From Gammaproteobacteria bacterium (GTDB lineage: Bacteria; Pseudomonadota; Gammaproteobacteria; Steroidobacterales; Steroidobacteraceae), in contig PLUE01000022.1 in assembly GCA_003164785.1 (NCBI GenBank), positions 319,539 to 383,538 on the forward strand: a stretch of 64,000 nt of DNA, given 5' to 3'. Both the position numbers and the translations under genes were made by a program. How positions within the stretch are numbered: position 1 is the first letter of the stretch; each line of letters begins with the position of its first letter. Under the pieces are notes generated by a model. That model worked only from the letters and a program-made list of their open reading frames with translations, was not told the DNA's origin and made no database searches. This document shows, one piece after another, positions 9,002 to 18,423 of the stretch.

Positions 9002-11629
9002 TCAGAACTTGTAGCCGAACATCAGCGTCAGCACCCGCGGACGCAGCGGCACTTCCGTCTTGATGAACTGATTGGACGACGTGTACATGCTGGCATCGGA
9101 GTTGGTGATGTTGTTGCCGGTGATCTGCGCGGTCCACTGATCCTTGGCCACGCCGATCGACGCATCGTACGTCGTGTATCCCGGCATGGTGTACTGGCAC
9201 AAGGTCGTGTTCGGCACCCCACCGGCGAGACAGCCCCCTTCCGAGGTCGGCAGGTTGCCGGACGGGAAACTCGCCGGCTCGTTGCGCTGCGACCCGATAT
9301 GACTGGCGCCGACGGAAACGAAGGTCTTGTAGTCGAAGACCGGCTGGTCCCACCGCGCCCGCAGATTGAACTGCAGCGGCGGCGAGAAGGCCGGCGACGT
9401 GTCGAGCTGGCCGTAGGGGTTCGCGAAGGGCGCGCCGTTGACCGTCGTGATGCACTGACCCTGGGGCGTCGGATTACCCTTCGCGGCGGGCACGTCGCTC
9501 GTCAAGCAAGGCGCGCTGATCTGATTCGTGCTGTTCCACGAACTCGACCCTTGCACCGTCAGCTGTTCGATCGGGCGCGCGACGACTTGCAGCTCGACGC
9601 CTTTCACCTCGTAGGTGGGACCGTTGGTGACGAACGTCGTGTTGCCCAGCTGCGAGGGATCGAACAACGGGATCTGCACGCCCTCCCATTTCATCTTGTA
9701 GAGCGAGCCGTTCAGCTGCAGACGATGGTCGAAAAATTCGGTCTTGGCGCCGATCTCGTTGTTGATGAGATTGTCCGAGCTGTAACCCTCCGGTTTGTAG
9801 TACTGCCGGGTCGCCTTGTCGCCCGCGGTGTAAGGCGCGACCGCCGCGAGCGAGACGATGCCGTCGGGCGATGCCGTGCGGTTGAAGCCGCCCGGACGAA
9901 AGCCCTGCGAATACGTGTAGTACACCATGGTGTCCGGCGTGACGTGCCAGGTCAAATTGCCGCGGCTGCGGCTGCCGGACTCCTGCTTATGCAGGTCAAT
10001 GCCGAAGCCGTTGGTCGCCGTCCCATTGGGTTTGTCGACGCTGGCGGTCGACGTATAGAACTCCGAACCCGTCTCGAATTCGTCGTAATGGAACAAACGC
10101 GTGCCGCCGGTCAACGTCAAGACTTTCGGGATGATGTCGAAATCGGCGGAAGCGAAGAACGCCCGCTGGATGTAGCCGCGCTGCGCGTCCTCGCCGAACG
10201 CGGTGCTCGAGGAGCGCAGACCCGGATCCACCGCCGGCGTGCCGGCGATCGGGCCGGTCGCGGCCACGCAGTCCGGACCGCCGGTCAACGCGGTCGTGAG
10301 GTTGGCCGGCGTACACTGCGGAATGGACAGATAGTTGAAATTCATCTGGTCCTGGATCTGGAACTCTTCCCAGAACAAACCCGCGGTACCGCGGATTCGA
10401 TATTCGTCAGGCGAACTCACGCGGACTTCGTGGCTCTGATGTTCGTTTTGAACCGTGTCGTTCCAGGAGCCGACGGGGGCGTAGCAGCTCTGGGGCTTGG
10501 CAGCCGAACCGAGTCCCGACTTGGCGCCGGTGCAGGCGTAATACTGGCCACCGCCGCTCAGCAGATAGTTGGAGTAGTCGGCCTGCTGCTCGATGTGGCG
10601 GATCATGTAGCTGCCGGTGTAGACCAGCTTCCAATCGTCGATCTTGCCGTTCACGGTCCAGGACGTGGCCTCGTACTTGTCCTTGTCGTAGGCGGGCGAG
10701 AAGGCCGTGATCTGATACGGCGCCAAGGCAGTGCCCTGCGAGGAGACGGGATACTCGTTGAAATAGCCGTCCGCCTCCATGTTCTGATAGCTCTGCGTCA
10801 CGAGCACGTTCCAGTCATCGTTGATCTGGTACAGGCCCGACACGCGCAATCCCTTGTAGGTGACCGTATTGGTGTTGTCCGCGACCAGGTTGTTGTTGTT
10901 GGCGCTCGGCATGTTGGCCACCGGCAACGTGATCGTCCCCGGGACGTTGTCGATGTAGCCGCCGCGGCTGTCGCTGTAGATCGTGCCGCGGATGGCGAGG
11001 TGGTCGGCGATCAGCGGCAGATTGATGGTGGCGTTGACGCTGGAATTCGGATCGCCGCCGGCCGTGACGCCGTAGGAGGCATTGACGTCACCCTCGGTAA
11101 CGTCCAGTTTCGGCTTGTTCGTGATGTAACGGATCGCACCGGCCTGCGCACCGCCGCCGAACAGAGTTCCCTGGGGACCTTCGAGGACCTCGACGCGCTC
11201 CATGTCGACCATGTAAACGTCGGCGTTGCGGGCCGGGAACTGCATGGACTCGTCATCGAGATACACCGCGACGTTCGGGAACGGCGCGGTGGTGGACTGC
11301 GACTGGTTGCCGGAACCGCCGGAGCTCAGGCCGCGCATGAAGATGTTGCCCTGGCCGGGGCCGTTGCCACTGTAGGTCACGTTCGGCGTATACTTAAGCA
11401 GGTCGTCGAACGTTTGCACGTTCAATTGCGTCAATTGCTCTCCCGTGATCGCCTGGATTGTGATCGGCACGTCTTGGATCGATTCGGTGCGCCGTTGTGC
11501 TGTGACCGTGATCTCCTGAATGCCCTCGGAATCGCTGGCATCGGTTGCGGTTGCCGCGTACGAGAATCCCACCGGCGCGCCGCTCAAAACCGCAGCAATC
11601 GCATACGACAACTTCGTATTTGCATTCAT
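9002..11629 (-). CDS. TonB-dependent outer-membrane receptor
   Basis: 875 residues. The N-terminus has a signal peptide (about residues 1-26, ending near GFSYAA), then a TonB-box-like EITVTAQRR, a plug domain from about residue 45 to 175 (ITGEQLTQLNV...NIFMRGLSSGG, VYLDDE, ERVEVLEGPQGTLFG) and a long beta-barrel. The C-terminus LTLMFGYKF ends in Phe, as outer-membrane barrels do. It would import a scarce large substrate using TonB energy; the closest type is the large CirA/FecA-like or Sphingomonas-type receptor, ligand unknown. AAGGGA precedes the ATG. Neighbouring sulfotransferases hint at a sulfated ligand or surface, which is speculation. Confidence 0.95.
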   Translation of the reverse strand: MNANTKLSYAIAAVLSGAPVGFSYAATATDASDSEGIQEITVTAQRRTESIQDVPITIQAITGEQLTQLNVQTFDDLLKYTPNVTYSGNGPGQGNIFMRGLSSGGSGNQSQSTTAPFPNVAVYLDDESMQFPARNADVYMVDMERVEVLEGPQGTLFGGGAQAGAIRYITNKPKLDVTEGDVNASYGVTAGGDPNSSVNATINLPLIADHLAIRGTIYSDSRGGYIDNVPGTITLPVANMPSANNNNLVADNTNTVTYKGLRVSGLYQINDDWNVLVTQSYQNMEADGYFNEYPVSSQGTALAPYQITAFSPAYDKDKYEATSWTVNGKIDDWKLVYTGSYMIRHIEQQADYSNYLLSGGGQYYACTGAKSGLGSAAKPQSCYAPVGSWNDTVQNEHQSHEVRVSSPDEYRIRGTAGLFWEEFQIQDQMNFNYLSIPQCTPANLTTALTGGPDCVAATGPIAGTPAVDPGLRSSSTAFGEDAQRGYIQRAFFASADFDIIPKVLTLTGGTRLFHYDEFETGSEFYTSTASVDKPNGTATNGFGIDLHKQESGSRSRGNLTWHVTPDTMVYYTYSQGFRPGGFNRTASPDGIVSLAAVAPYTAGDKATRQYYKPEGYSSDNLINNEIGAKTEFFDHRLQLNGSLYKMKWEGVQIPLFDPSQLGNTTFVTNGPTYEVKGVELQVVARPIEQLTVQGSSSWNSTNQISAPCLTSDVPAAKGNPTPQGQCITTVNGAPFANPYGQLDTSPAFSPPLQFNLRARWDQPVFDYKTFVSVGASHIGSQRNEPASFPSGNLPTSEGGCLAGGVPNTTLCQYTMPGYTTYDASIGVAKDQWTAQITGNNITNSDASMYTSSNQFIKTEVPLRPRVLTLMFGYKF

Positions 11630-12391
11630 TTAAAAATCCCTTCCCTTGTAGAAACGGCTCGAACAGACCATCGAGGAGCGCGCGCAAGTCTTTGTATTTA
11701 TTTCAACCCACAATTTAATAACAGCTTTCGCTCACCCAGACAAGTCAATCGGAAACTTTGTTGCCCAAATACATCAAGCAATTTTCGCAGGGACGCCGAG
11801 CGCGTATCGAAAACCACGCCATGACGCGCAGATCATGGGATCCTGCCGCAAATTGGACCGTTCAACCGCCATGCGTTGCTTTTTGGGCACGCCATGGCCC
11901 CGCAACACCCCGATATCGCACTCCCGTCGCGCGCACTCGCCTCACGTCCGCGTCGGGTGCATCGGTAGTCGCGGCTCCGATTCCAACCCCCGACCGGTCG
12001 TTGCGCCGGGAACACAGAATCGCCGCCTCCATGGCGACGACGAGTCTGCCGAATACCCTAGCAAACCCGGTCGTTCACGAGAGATTCCGGATCAAGATAG
12101 CCGTCTAAGGCCTATCGGTTGCAATTTGTACACACCCTCCATGACAGATTTATGACAGACAGGATTCGCGTTGCTGCAAGGCCGCACTCTCACAAGATTC
12201 CTTGTGGTTTTGCTCAACCGGGGACGTCCGTTCTGTCCATCTGTCGCACGTGATCCCGGTGGTGCGCCGCGGCCCCCATTTTTCTTTTCAAATTCGAGGG
12301 TTGCGTCACCTTTATGGGACAACAAAAGCGTATCTTTTCCGCGCCAATTTGCCATATTGGCCGTCAACCATAACTAGCCCAGGGAAACTGC
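11630..12391. promoter_or_regulatory. 762-base divergent noncoding region
   Basis: Lies between the leftward TonB receptor and the rightward lipoprotein and should hold both promoters. The ends next to each gene are AT-richer than the surroundings. A small hairpin (CACAAG-attc-CTTGTG near 12191-12206) is followed by GTTTTG. A direct repeat ATGACAGA/ATGACAGAC occurs near 12140-12160. The short open frames in it have no recognisable protein character. An AGGGAAA ribosome-binding site precedes the lipoprotein ATG. Confidence 0.4.
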
Positions 12392-14371
12392 ATGACCTAT
12401 TTCACTCTGCCGCGTGCCGAACGCCGCTTGCGTATTGGCTTGAAAACGTTGACGGCGTCCGCCCTGCTGGGCTTCACGGCGCTGCTGGCCGCCTGCGGAG
12501 GTGGAGATGGTTCGCCCGCCGCAGTGACGCCGCCCGCGACCAAGACGCTGACCTCCATCGCCGTCACCACGTCCGCCTCGAGCGTTGCGCTCGGCTCGAC
12601 GAGCAGCTTCGTTGCGACTGGCACGTATAGCGATAGCTCGACCGCCGTCATTACGACCAGCGTCGCCTGGAGCACCAGTGCCGCGAGCATCGCCACGATC
12701 GTTGCGACCACGGGTGTGGCGACACCGGTTGCGGTTGGCACCGCCACCATAACCGCGACTTCCGGCACCATTACCGGCACCATTACCGGCACCGCGACGT
12801 TGACGGTGACTGCGGCGACGCTCAAGTCCATCGCGATCACGCCCATCGCGGCCGCGGCGAGCGTGGCCAAGGGCCTGACGATCCAATTCGTCGCGACCGG
12901 CACATACAGTGATGGCACGACGAAGCCGATTACGACGTCCGTCACCTGGGGTTCGAGTGCTCCAACGGTCGCGCCCATCACGCCTGCCGGCGGCCTCGCC
13001 AGCGGAGCCACCGTGGGCACGACCAACATCACCGCCACGCTGGGCACCGCCACTGTAAATACGGTCGTCTTGACGGTCACGCCGGCCACGGTGGTCTCGA
13101 TCCAGATCACACCGACTAATCCCACCATCGCGGTCAACAAGACCGTGCAGTTCAGCGAGACCGAGACGATGACCGATGGCACGCTCGTGACGGTCACGTC
13201 CGCGGTGACGTGGAATTCGGCCACCACGAGCGTCGCCACGATCAGCGCCACCGGACTCGCGACCGCGGGCGCAGCACCAGGCGCGTTGAGCACGACCGTC
13301 ATCACCGGATCGGCGACGGCCGGCCTGCCCCCCCCGCCAGTCACGTTGACCGTCGCCGCCCAGATCTACGCATACGCCACCAATTTCGGAGACGACACGA
13401 TCTCTCAATACAGCATCGGCGCCGGCGGCTTGCTGACTGCATTGACCGCGCCCTTTGCGTCACCAGGACATGAACCTTTCTCTATCTCCGTGGAACCCAC
13501 CGGCGAGTTCGCGTACGTTGCGAACTATGGGTCGAACACCGTATCCGAATTCCAGATTGGTGCGGGCGGGACCCTGAGCCCGGCGGGTACCGGCACCGTC
13601 GCGACCGGCGTCCATCCGAATGGCGTGACGATCGACCACACCGATCACTATGCCTACGTGGCCAATTTCGGCGCCAACTCCATCTCGCAGTTTACGATCA
13701 ATGCACTCGGCACCCTCGTCCCGATGACCACCCCGACGGTGACCGCCGGCACGAATCCGGCCTCGCTGACGGTCGCCCCTTCCAACCTATACGCGTATGC
13801 GACGAACTTCGGGGTCAATGCACCCACGCCGCTTCCCGGACCGGGGAGCATCACCGAGTACAGCGTCGGGACGGACGGATCACTCACGGTCCTCGGCACG
13901 GTCGCCAGCGGATCCGGACCCGACTCAATCGCCATCGACCCGACCAGCACCTATGCCTACGTGGCCAACGTCGGCGATAACAACGTCTCTCAGTACACCA
14001 TCGTGGCGGGTGTGCTGACGCCGGTGACGACATCGGCGACGGCGACGGCGGGCTCGCGTCCGTTTGGCGTGACCATCGATCCCTCGGGCCGGTACGTCTA
14101 CGTTGCCAACAGCGGCGATGGCACCATTTATCAGTACACGATCTCGACTCCGAGCGGTGCGCTCGTACCGATGACACCGGCGTACGTGGCGGCGGGATCG
14201 GGCGCGAGTTCGGTCACCGTCGACCCGACGGGCACCTACGCCTATGCGACGAATCGTGGCACGACCACGGTCTCGCAGTTCCTGATTGGCGTCACCGGTG
14301 GACTCACCCCGTTGACTCCCGGCACGGTGGCCGCGGGCAATGCGCCGACGTCGATCGCAACGGGGTATTGA
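12392..14371 (+). CDS. Lipoprotein with bacterial Ig-like domains and a beta-propeller of YncE/lactonase type
   Basis: 659 residues. A signal peptide ends in a lipobox (LLAACGGGDG, Cys near residue 35). Three BIG2-like Ig domains follow to about residue 325, each opening with a T-L/V-x-S-I-x-(I/V)-T pattern and containing V-T-W-x-S. The rest consists of about seven blade repeats (P-x-G-x-Y-A-Y-V-A-N-x-G-x-N-x-V-S-Q-x-x-I), like YncE/6-phosphogluconolactonase-fold propellers. It is probably a surface or periplasmic binding or adhesion protein; catalytic function is not indicated. Composition is extremely Thr/Ala/Val-rich, and the repeats are similar at DNA level. A strong hairpin lies 20 bases after its stop. 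Confidence 0.85.
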   Translation: MTYFTLPRAERRLRIGLKTLTASALLGFTALLAACGGGDGSPAAVTPPATKTLTSIAVTTSASSVALGSTSSFVATGTYSDSSTAVITTSVAWSTSAASIATIVATTGVATPVAVGTATITATSGTITGTITGTATLTVTAATLKSIAITPIAAAASVAKGLTIQFVATGTYSDGTTKPITTSVTWGSSAPTVAPITPAGGLASGATVGTTNITATLGTATVNTVVLTVTPATVVSIQITPTNPTIAVNKTVQFSETETMTDGTLVTVTSAVTWNSATTSVATISATGLATAGAAPGALSTTVITGSATAGLPPPPVTLTVAAQIYAYATNFGDDTISQYSIGAGGLLTALTAPFASPGHEPFSISVEPTGEFAYVANYGSNTVSEFQIGAGGTLSPAGTGTVATGVHPNGVTIDHTDHYAYVANFGANSISQFTINALGTLVPMTTPTVTAGTNPASLTVAPSNLYAYATNFGVNAPTPLPGPGSITEYSVGTDGSLTVLGTVASGSGPDSIAIDPTSTYAYVANVGDNNVSQYTIVAGVLTPVTTSATATAGSRPFGVTIDPSGRYVYVANSGDGTIYQYTISTPSGALVPMTPAYVAAGSGASSVTVDPTGTYAYATNRGTTTVSQFLIGVTGGLTPLTPGTVAAGNAPTSIATGY

Positions 14372-14390
14372 TCGAAGTCATCGATCGGAA

Positions 14391-14428
14391 ATCAGGTCGC
14401 GACCAGGACAGCCTGGTCGCGACCTGAT
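14391..14428 (+). terminator. Long perfect hairpin after the lipoprotein gene
   Basis: A perfect 17-bp inverted repeat (14391-14407 with 14412-14428, loop ACAG) begins 20 bases after the stop codon. There is no T-run on the plus strand, so it may be a Rho-assisted terminator or a 3'-end stabilising structure instead of a classic intrinsic terminator. It also isolates the pyrimidine operon downstream. Confidence 0.6.
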
Positions 14429-14523
14429 GCCCCCCACCGCTCCCACCGGCAGGTCCGGCCGAGGCGGCTTACGCCCGCCGTGCCAGGCGCTCCTCCTCTC
14501 ACACCGTCAAGCGAAGGGAACCC

Positions 14524-14973
14524 ATGTCCAAGAACCATCAAGCCATGCTCGACGTCGCCATTCAGGAAGCCAGGGTCGGCATCGCGGAAGGCGGAATCCC
14601 CATCGGCGCGGCACTGTTTCACAAGGACGGCACACTGCTCGGCCAGGGCCACAATCGACGCATTCAGGAGAGCGATCCGTCGGTCCATGGTGAGACGGAC
14701 GCCTTCCGCAAGGCTGGCCGCCAGCGTCGCTACCAGGACACCATCATGGTGACGACGTTGGCCCCCTGCTGGTACTGCAGCGGGCTGATCCGCCAGTTTC
14801 GCATCGGCAAGGTGATCGTCGGCGAGTCATCGACCTTCCGCGGCGGCATCGACTGGCTGCGCGAAAACGGCGTCGAGGTGATCGACATGGGATCGGCGGA
14901 ATGCGAAGAATTACTGCAAGCCTTCATCGAGCGGCAACCCGATGTGTGGAACGAGGACATCGGCGAATGCTGA
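14524..14973 (+). CDS. Cytosine deaminase of the yeast FCY1 type
   Basis: 149 residues. The zinc site of the CDA/nucleoside deaminase fold is complete: HGETD (His and catalytic Glu, near residue 58) and APCWYC (two Cys ligands, near residue 80). The overall order (GGIPIGAALFHKDGTLLG, GHNRR, the final W-x-EDIGE) matches Saccharomyces Fcy1, unlike E. coli CodA, which is an unrelated amidohydrolase. It would convert cytosine to uracil plus ammonia. AAGGGA sits just before the ATG. The three genes downstream use or degrade uracil, which supports this assignment over guanine or tRNA deaminase. Confidence 0.85.
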   Translation: MSKNHQAMLDVAIQEARVGIAEGGIPIGAALFHKDGTLLGQGHNRRIQESDPSVHGETDAFRKAGRQRRYQDTIMVTTLAPCWYCSGLIRQFRIGKVIVGESSTFRGGIDWLRENGVEVIDMGSAECEELLQAFIERQPDVWNEDIGEC

Positions 14974-15170
14974 GGACATTCGCTTCGCGCGCGAACAGGT
15001 AGGCATCGATATCGGGGAGTTCCGGCATGTCGTCGAGAGTGCCCTGCAAAGCAGCCGCTTGGCAAATCGGGAACGACGCGCTCGGAAGGTGCGGCACATC
15101 ACCCTACCAGGGTGCGAGGGTGTGCGGCAACTCACTTCCGTCCGCACCCAGAGTGGATTATGGTCAAGGC

Positions 15171-16430
15171 GTGACCAAGAACTCATCGGGCCATATTCGC
15201 TTGACCTCGCACCCGTCGGGGAGCAAGCCGCCGAAATTCCCCATTCACTGGGGAGAGTCGACGGCGCGCGCGCGGGGTGCCGTCATCGGCTCGACCACGG
15301 CGCGCGATCACCGCAACGTGATCGGCGCGCATGGCGGCGCCTATTCGATCTATCGCGCCTTGGCCGTTTCGTCCGGGACCTTGGATCCGAACGGCCGCCC
15401 CGATCTGCACGGCACCTCACCTCTGATCGACATCGGTCCGCACCGCCAATGGGCCGGCGCCGACACCATCGTGTCGCTGGATCCCTGGGGTCATCGGGTC
15501 GCGGAAGACTTCCGAGCGGAGATCGCAGACGGCATGGACATCCGCCCGACGATCGCGATTACAAAGGCGCATCTGATGCTGCCCGAGGTTCGCGAGGCGA
15601 TCGAACAGGGCCGGCTCTCCGAGGACGGCGTCGTCGTGCATGCCGGCGGCGAGGTCAGCGTGATCAAGGCGGCCGTCGACCCCGTGTGGCATCTGCCGGG
15701 GGTCGCGGAGCGCTTCGGTGTGACGGAGACATCGTTGCGCCGAACCCTGTTCGAACAAACCGCCGGGATGTATCCCGAACTGGTGACGCGCCCGGATTTG
15801 CACGTATTCCTGCCTCCGATCGGCGGAATGACCTTGTATCTGTTCGGCGATCCGGCCGCCCTAGGCGATGCCACGCGGCCACTCACGTGCCGCATGCATG
15901 ATGAATGCAATGGCTCCGACGTCTTCGGGTCGGACATCTGCACGTGCCGCCCGTATCTCACGCACGGCGTCGAGGAGTGCATCCGCAGCGCTCAGGCGGG
16001 CGGCGTCGGACTCATCGTCTACAACCGCAAGGAAGGACGCGCGCTCGGCGAAGTGACGAAATTTCTGGTCTACAATGCACGCAAGCGCCAGCCGGGAGGC
16101 GATCAAGCCGCCACGTACTTCGCGCGCACCGAATGCGTCGCGGGCGTCCAGGACGCCCGCTTCCAGCAGCTCATGCCAGACGTCATTCACTGGCTCGGCA
16201 TCTCGCGTATCGACCGCCTCGTCTCGATGTCGAATCTCAAATACGACGCCCTGGTGGGTGCGGGAATCGACATCGGCGAGCGGGTCCCCCTGCCGCAGGG
16301 GCTGGTGCCGCCGGACGCGATGGTCGAAATCGCGGCCAAGAAGGCGGCCGGTTACTTTTCCCCGGAATCGGACACTCAATCGGGCGACAGTCCGCCATCG
16401 GTGGTCGGACGTGACATCAAAGATTTCTGA
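15171..16430 (+). CDS. URC1-type GTP cyclohydrolase II homologue of the uracil catabolic (URC) pathway
   Basis: About 419 residues from GTG 15171. The C-terminal half has the RibA zinc signature C-x10-C-x-C (CNGSDVFGSDICTC) and an EGRALGEVTKFL segment in place of the RibA EGRGIGL motif. The N-terminal about 200 residues (HIRLTSHPSG, NVIGAHGG, SLDPWGH) are the extension typical of URC1/Urg1. In Lachancea kluyveri, Urc1 works with Urc4 and Urc6 to break down uracil through a nucleotide intermediate. An in-frame ATG at 15027 has a good GGGGAG site but adds 48 residues with no family resemblance. Followed, with 20-base overlap, by URC4. Confidence 0.88.
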   Translation: MTKNSSGHIRLTSHPSGSKPPKFPIHWGESTARARGAVIGSTTARDHRNVIGAHGGAYSIYRALAVSSGTLDPNGRPDLHGTSPLIDIGPHRQWAGADTIVSLDPWGHRVAEDFRAEIADGMDIRPTIAITKAHLMLPEVREAIEQGRLSEDGVVVHAGGEVSVIKAAVDPVWHLPGVAERFGVTETSLRRTLFEQTAGMYPELVTRPDLHVFLPPIGGMTLYLFGDPAALGDATRPLTCRMHDECNGSDVFGSDICTCRPYLTHGVEECIRSAQAGGVGLIVYNRKEGRALGEVTKFLVYNARKRQPGGDQAATYFARTECVAGVQDARFQQLMPDVIHWLGISRIDRLVSMSNLKYDALVGAGIDIGERVPLPQGLVPPDAMVEIAAKKAAGYFSPESDTQSGDSPPSVVGRDIKDF

Positions 16431-17649
16431 AGATGCTCGACGACTGCTGCGGCCCCAGGCCGTGCGCCTTAGCGCGGAGCGCCTGCTGACGCTGGCGCTC
16501 GCGGGGGATCTGGAGGACTGGTCGGTCGACCTCGAGCGTCTCGAGCCGACCGCGGCCTTCGTCGCCGACGTCGTACGAAATCGATATCCTGGACTCGACA
16601 TACCGGTCCATTCGCGCTGGCGGCACATGGTGTTCGGCGGGCGCGACCTTTGGCAGCAGATCGTGGCCGGCGCCACCTGGTCGGGCCAGGACTCGGCGAC
16701 GCGAGCCGCATTCGATCTCGCGATCACCTCGGTGTTGCTGGATGCGGGCGCGGGCGCCGGCTGGCGGTTTCGCGATCACGCCACCGGCGCGGTGGCAACG
16801 CGGTCGGAGGGACTGTCGCTCGCCAGTCTGCGCTGGTTCGAGAGCGGCGACCTGTCGGACGAGCCGCTCGACCCTTACCGCGTCGATGCGGCCGCGCTCC
16901 GCCGCATCGACACACCGGCCATACGACGCGCGTTCCAGGCGGACGACGACAATGCCTTGCTTGGATTGGAGGGGCGCGCGGCGTTGTTGAACCGCTTGGG
17001 CGCGGTCATGGAGTCGCGGCCCGATCTGTTCGCCATCGCGGACACGCCGCGGCCCGGTGGTCTGTTCGATGCCCTGCGCGCGCGCGCGCTGCACGGACGG
17101 CTTCCGGCAGCCACGATTCTCGAAACTCTGCTTGAGGCCTTGGGCCCGATATGGGAGTCTCGTCCCAGCCTGGGCGGCGTGCCGCTCGGCGATTGCTGGC
17201 CGCATCCCGCGCTGATCGGAAGCCGTCCCGAGGACGGTTACGCCCCGCTGCACAAGCTGTCGCAGTGGTTGTCGTACTCACTGATCGAGCCGCTCGAGAA
17301 GGCAGGTGTTTCCGTGTCCGACGTGGATCAATTGACGGGTTTGGCCGAATATCGCAATGGCGGGTTGTTCGTCGACATGGGTGTGCTCGGGACGCGCGAT
17401 CCCGCCGCCCTGTCCGCCACGTATTCGGTGGCGGATCCGTTCGTGGTGGGCTGGCGGTCGCTCACGGTGGCGCTGCTCGATCGGCTGGCGCCCCTGGTCG
17501 GCGCACGACTCGGCCTGGGACCGGACCTGTTTCCGCTGGCACGGATGCTGGAAGGCGGAACCTGGGCGGCCGGCCGTCTCCTCGCACGCAAGACCCGGGC
17601 CGATGGCGGGCCGCCCTTTCATGTCTCGAGCGATGGGACGGTGTTCTGA
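16411..17649 (+). CDS. DUF1688 protein, URC4/Urg3 of the uracil catabolic pathway
   Basis: About 412 residues from GTG 16411, which overlaps the end of URC1 by 20 bases. The sequence is DUF1688 throughout (for example [14 protein letters not shown] [18 protein letters not shown] near residue 60, and [14 protein letters not shown] near residue 320). The family is needed for uracil catabolism in Lachancea kluyveri; its chemical step is not settled to my knowledge. No transmembrane or signal segment. The longer open frame starting at 16075 lies inside URC1 and is not coding. The TGA overlaps the ATG of upp by one base, consistent with tight coupling. Confidence 0.88.
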   Translation: MTSKISEDARRLLRPQAVRLSAERLLTLALAGDLEDWSVDLERLEPTAAFVADVVRNRYPGLDIPVHSRWRHMVFGGRDLWQQIVAGATWSGQDSATRAAFDLAITSVLLDAGAGAGWRFRDHATGAVATRSEGLSLASLRWFESGDLSDEPLDPYRVDAAALRRIDTPAIRRAFQADDDNALLGLEGRAALLNRLGAVMESRPDLFAIADTPRPGGLFDALRARALHGRLPAATILETLLEALGPIWESRPSLGGVPLGDCWPHPALIGSRPEDGYAPLHKLSQWLSYSLIEPLEKAGVSVSDVDQLTGLAEYRNGGLFVDMGVLGTRDPAALSATYSVADPFVVGWRSLTVALLDRLAPLVGARLGLGPDLFPLARMLEGGTWAAGRLLARKTRADGGPPFHVSSDGTVF

Positions 17650-18278
17650 TGGACAACGTGACAGTCGTGGCTCATCCGCTCGTGCAGCACAAGCTCACGC
17701 TCATGCGCGACAAGACCACCTCGACCAAGGGTTTCCGCCAGCTGCTGCGCGAGATCGCGACCCTGCTGTGCTACGAAGTCACCCGCGATCTGCCGCTCAC
17801 CACGACGCAGATCGAGACGCCCCTGACGACCATGCAGGCGCAGGTCCTGGCCGGCAAGAAACTCGTGTTCGCGCCGATCCTGCGCGCCGGAATGGGATTG
17901 ATCGAAGGCATGTTGGACCTCGTGCCCTCGGCCCGGGTTGCGCATATCGGTCTGTATCGCGACCCGGTGTCGCTGACCGCCGTCGAATACTATTTCAAGG
18001 CGCCCTCCGATCTGTCCGAACGGCCGGTGATCGTCGTCGATCCCATGCTCGCGACGGGTAACACCGCGGTGGCCGCGGTCGAACGGCTCAAGGAATATGG
18101 CGCGAGCGAACTGCGCTTCGTCTGCCTGCTGGCGGCGCCGGAGGGGATCGCGAACCTGCACCGCCACCACCCCGACGTGCGCGTGTGGACCGCGGCGATC
18201 GACCAACGATTGAACGATCATGGCTACATCATTCCAGGGTTGGGTGACGCCGGGGACCGGCTGTACGGCACGCGATGA
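17649..18278 (+). CDS. upp: Uracil phosphoribosyltransferase
   Basis: 209 residues, the normal length. Makes UMP and pyrophosphate from uracil and PRPP. The PRPP-binding loop is [14 protein letters not shown] near residue 130, and the uracil-binding C-terminal segment is [16 protein letters not shown]. The N-terminal [25 protein letters not shown] is characteristic. It is the last gene of the cytosine-deaminase/URC operon, where it would play the URC6 role: UMP may be the entry point for ring breakdown as well as salvage. Confidence 0.95.
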   Translation: MDNVTVVAHPLVQHKLTLMRDKTTSTKGFRQLLREIATLLCYEVTRDLPLTTTQIETPLTTMQAQVLAGKKLVFAPILRAGMGLIEGMLDLVPSARVAHIGLYRDPVSLTAVEYYFKAPSDLSERPVIVVDPMLATGNTAVAAVERLKEYGASELRFVCLLAAPEGIANLHRHHPDVRVWTAAIDQRLNDHGYIIPGLGDAGDRLYGTR

Positions 18279-18348
18279 TCCCGGTGACGGCTGAAGCAGT
18301 TCGCCCCCGTGACACCCGGCCTTGTGCTGCTCATGGCATGATGACAAC

Positions 18349-18385
18349 CGGAGGCACCATGGTCGCCACGGCCACGGTGCCTCCG
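18349..18385. repeat. 10-bp inverted repeat between upp and the next gene
   Basis: CGGAGGCACC (18349-18358) pairs with GGTGCCTCCG (18376-18385) around a 17-base GC-rich loop. It lacks a T-run. It could be a weak terminator of the URC operon or a leader structure of the following gene. Confidence 0.45.
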
Positions 18386-18423
18386 CCGCTGCGCTCGAGT
18401 TCCACGCTCAAAGGAGCCCCTTG

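Noticed and set aside
9299..11824. Plus-strand open frame of 841 codons antisense to the TonB receptor
   Set aside because: Shadow of the receptor gene, Arg/Asp-rich with no signal peptide or motif.
12374..13408. Minus-strand open frames opposite the Ig/propeller lipoprotein
   Set aside because: Repeats of the lipoprotein DNA give an Arg/Gly/Asp-rich pseudo-repeat; no function is suggested.
15027..15170. Longer start for URC1 at ATG 15027 with a GGGGAG site
   Set aside because: The added 48 residues resemble nothing in the family; GTG 15171 gives the usual length. The alternative cannot be excluded by sequence alone.
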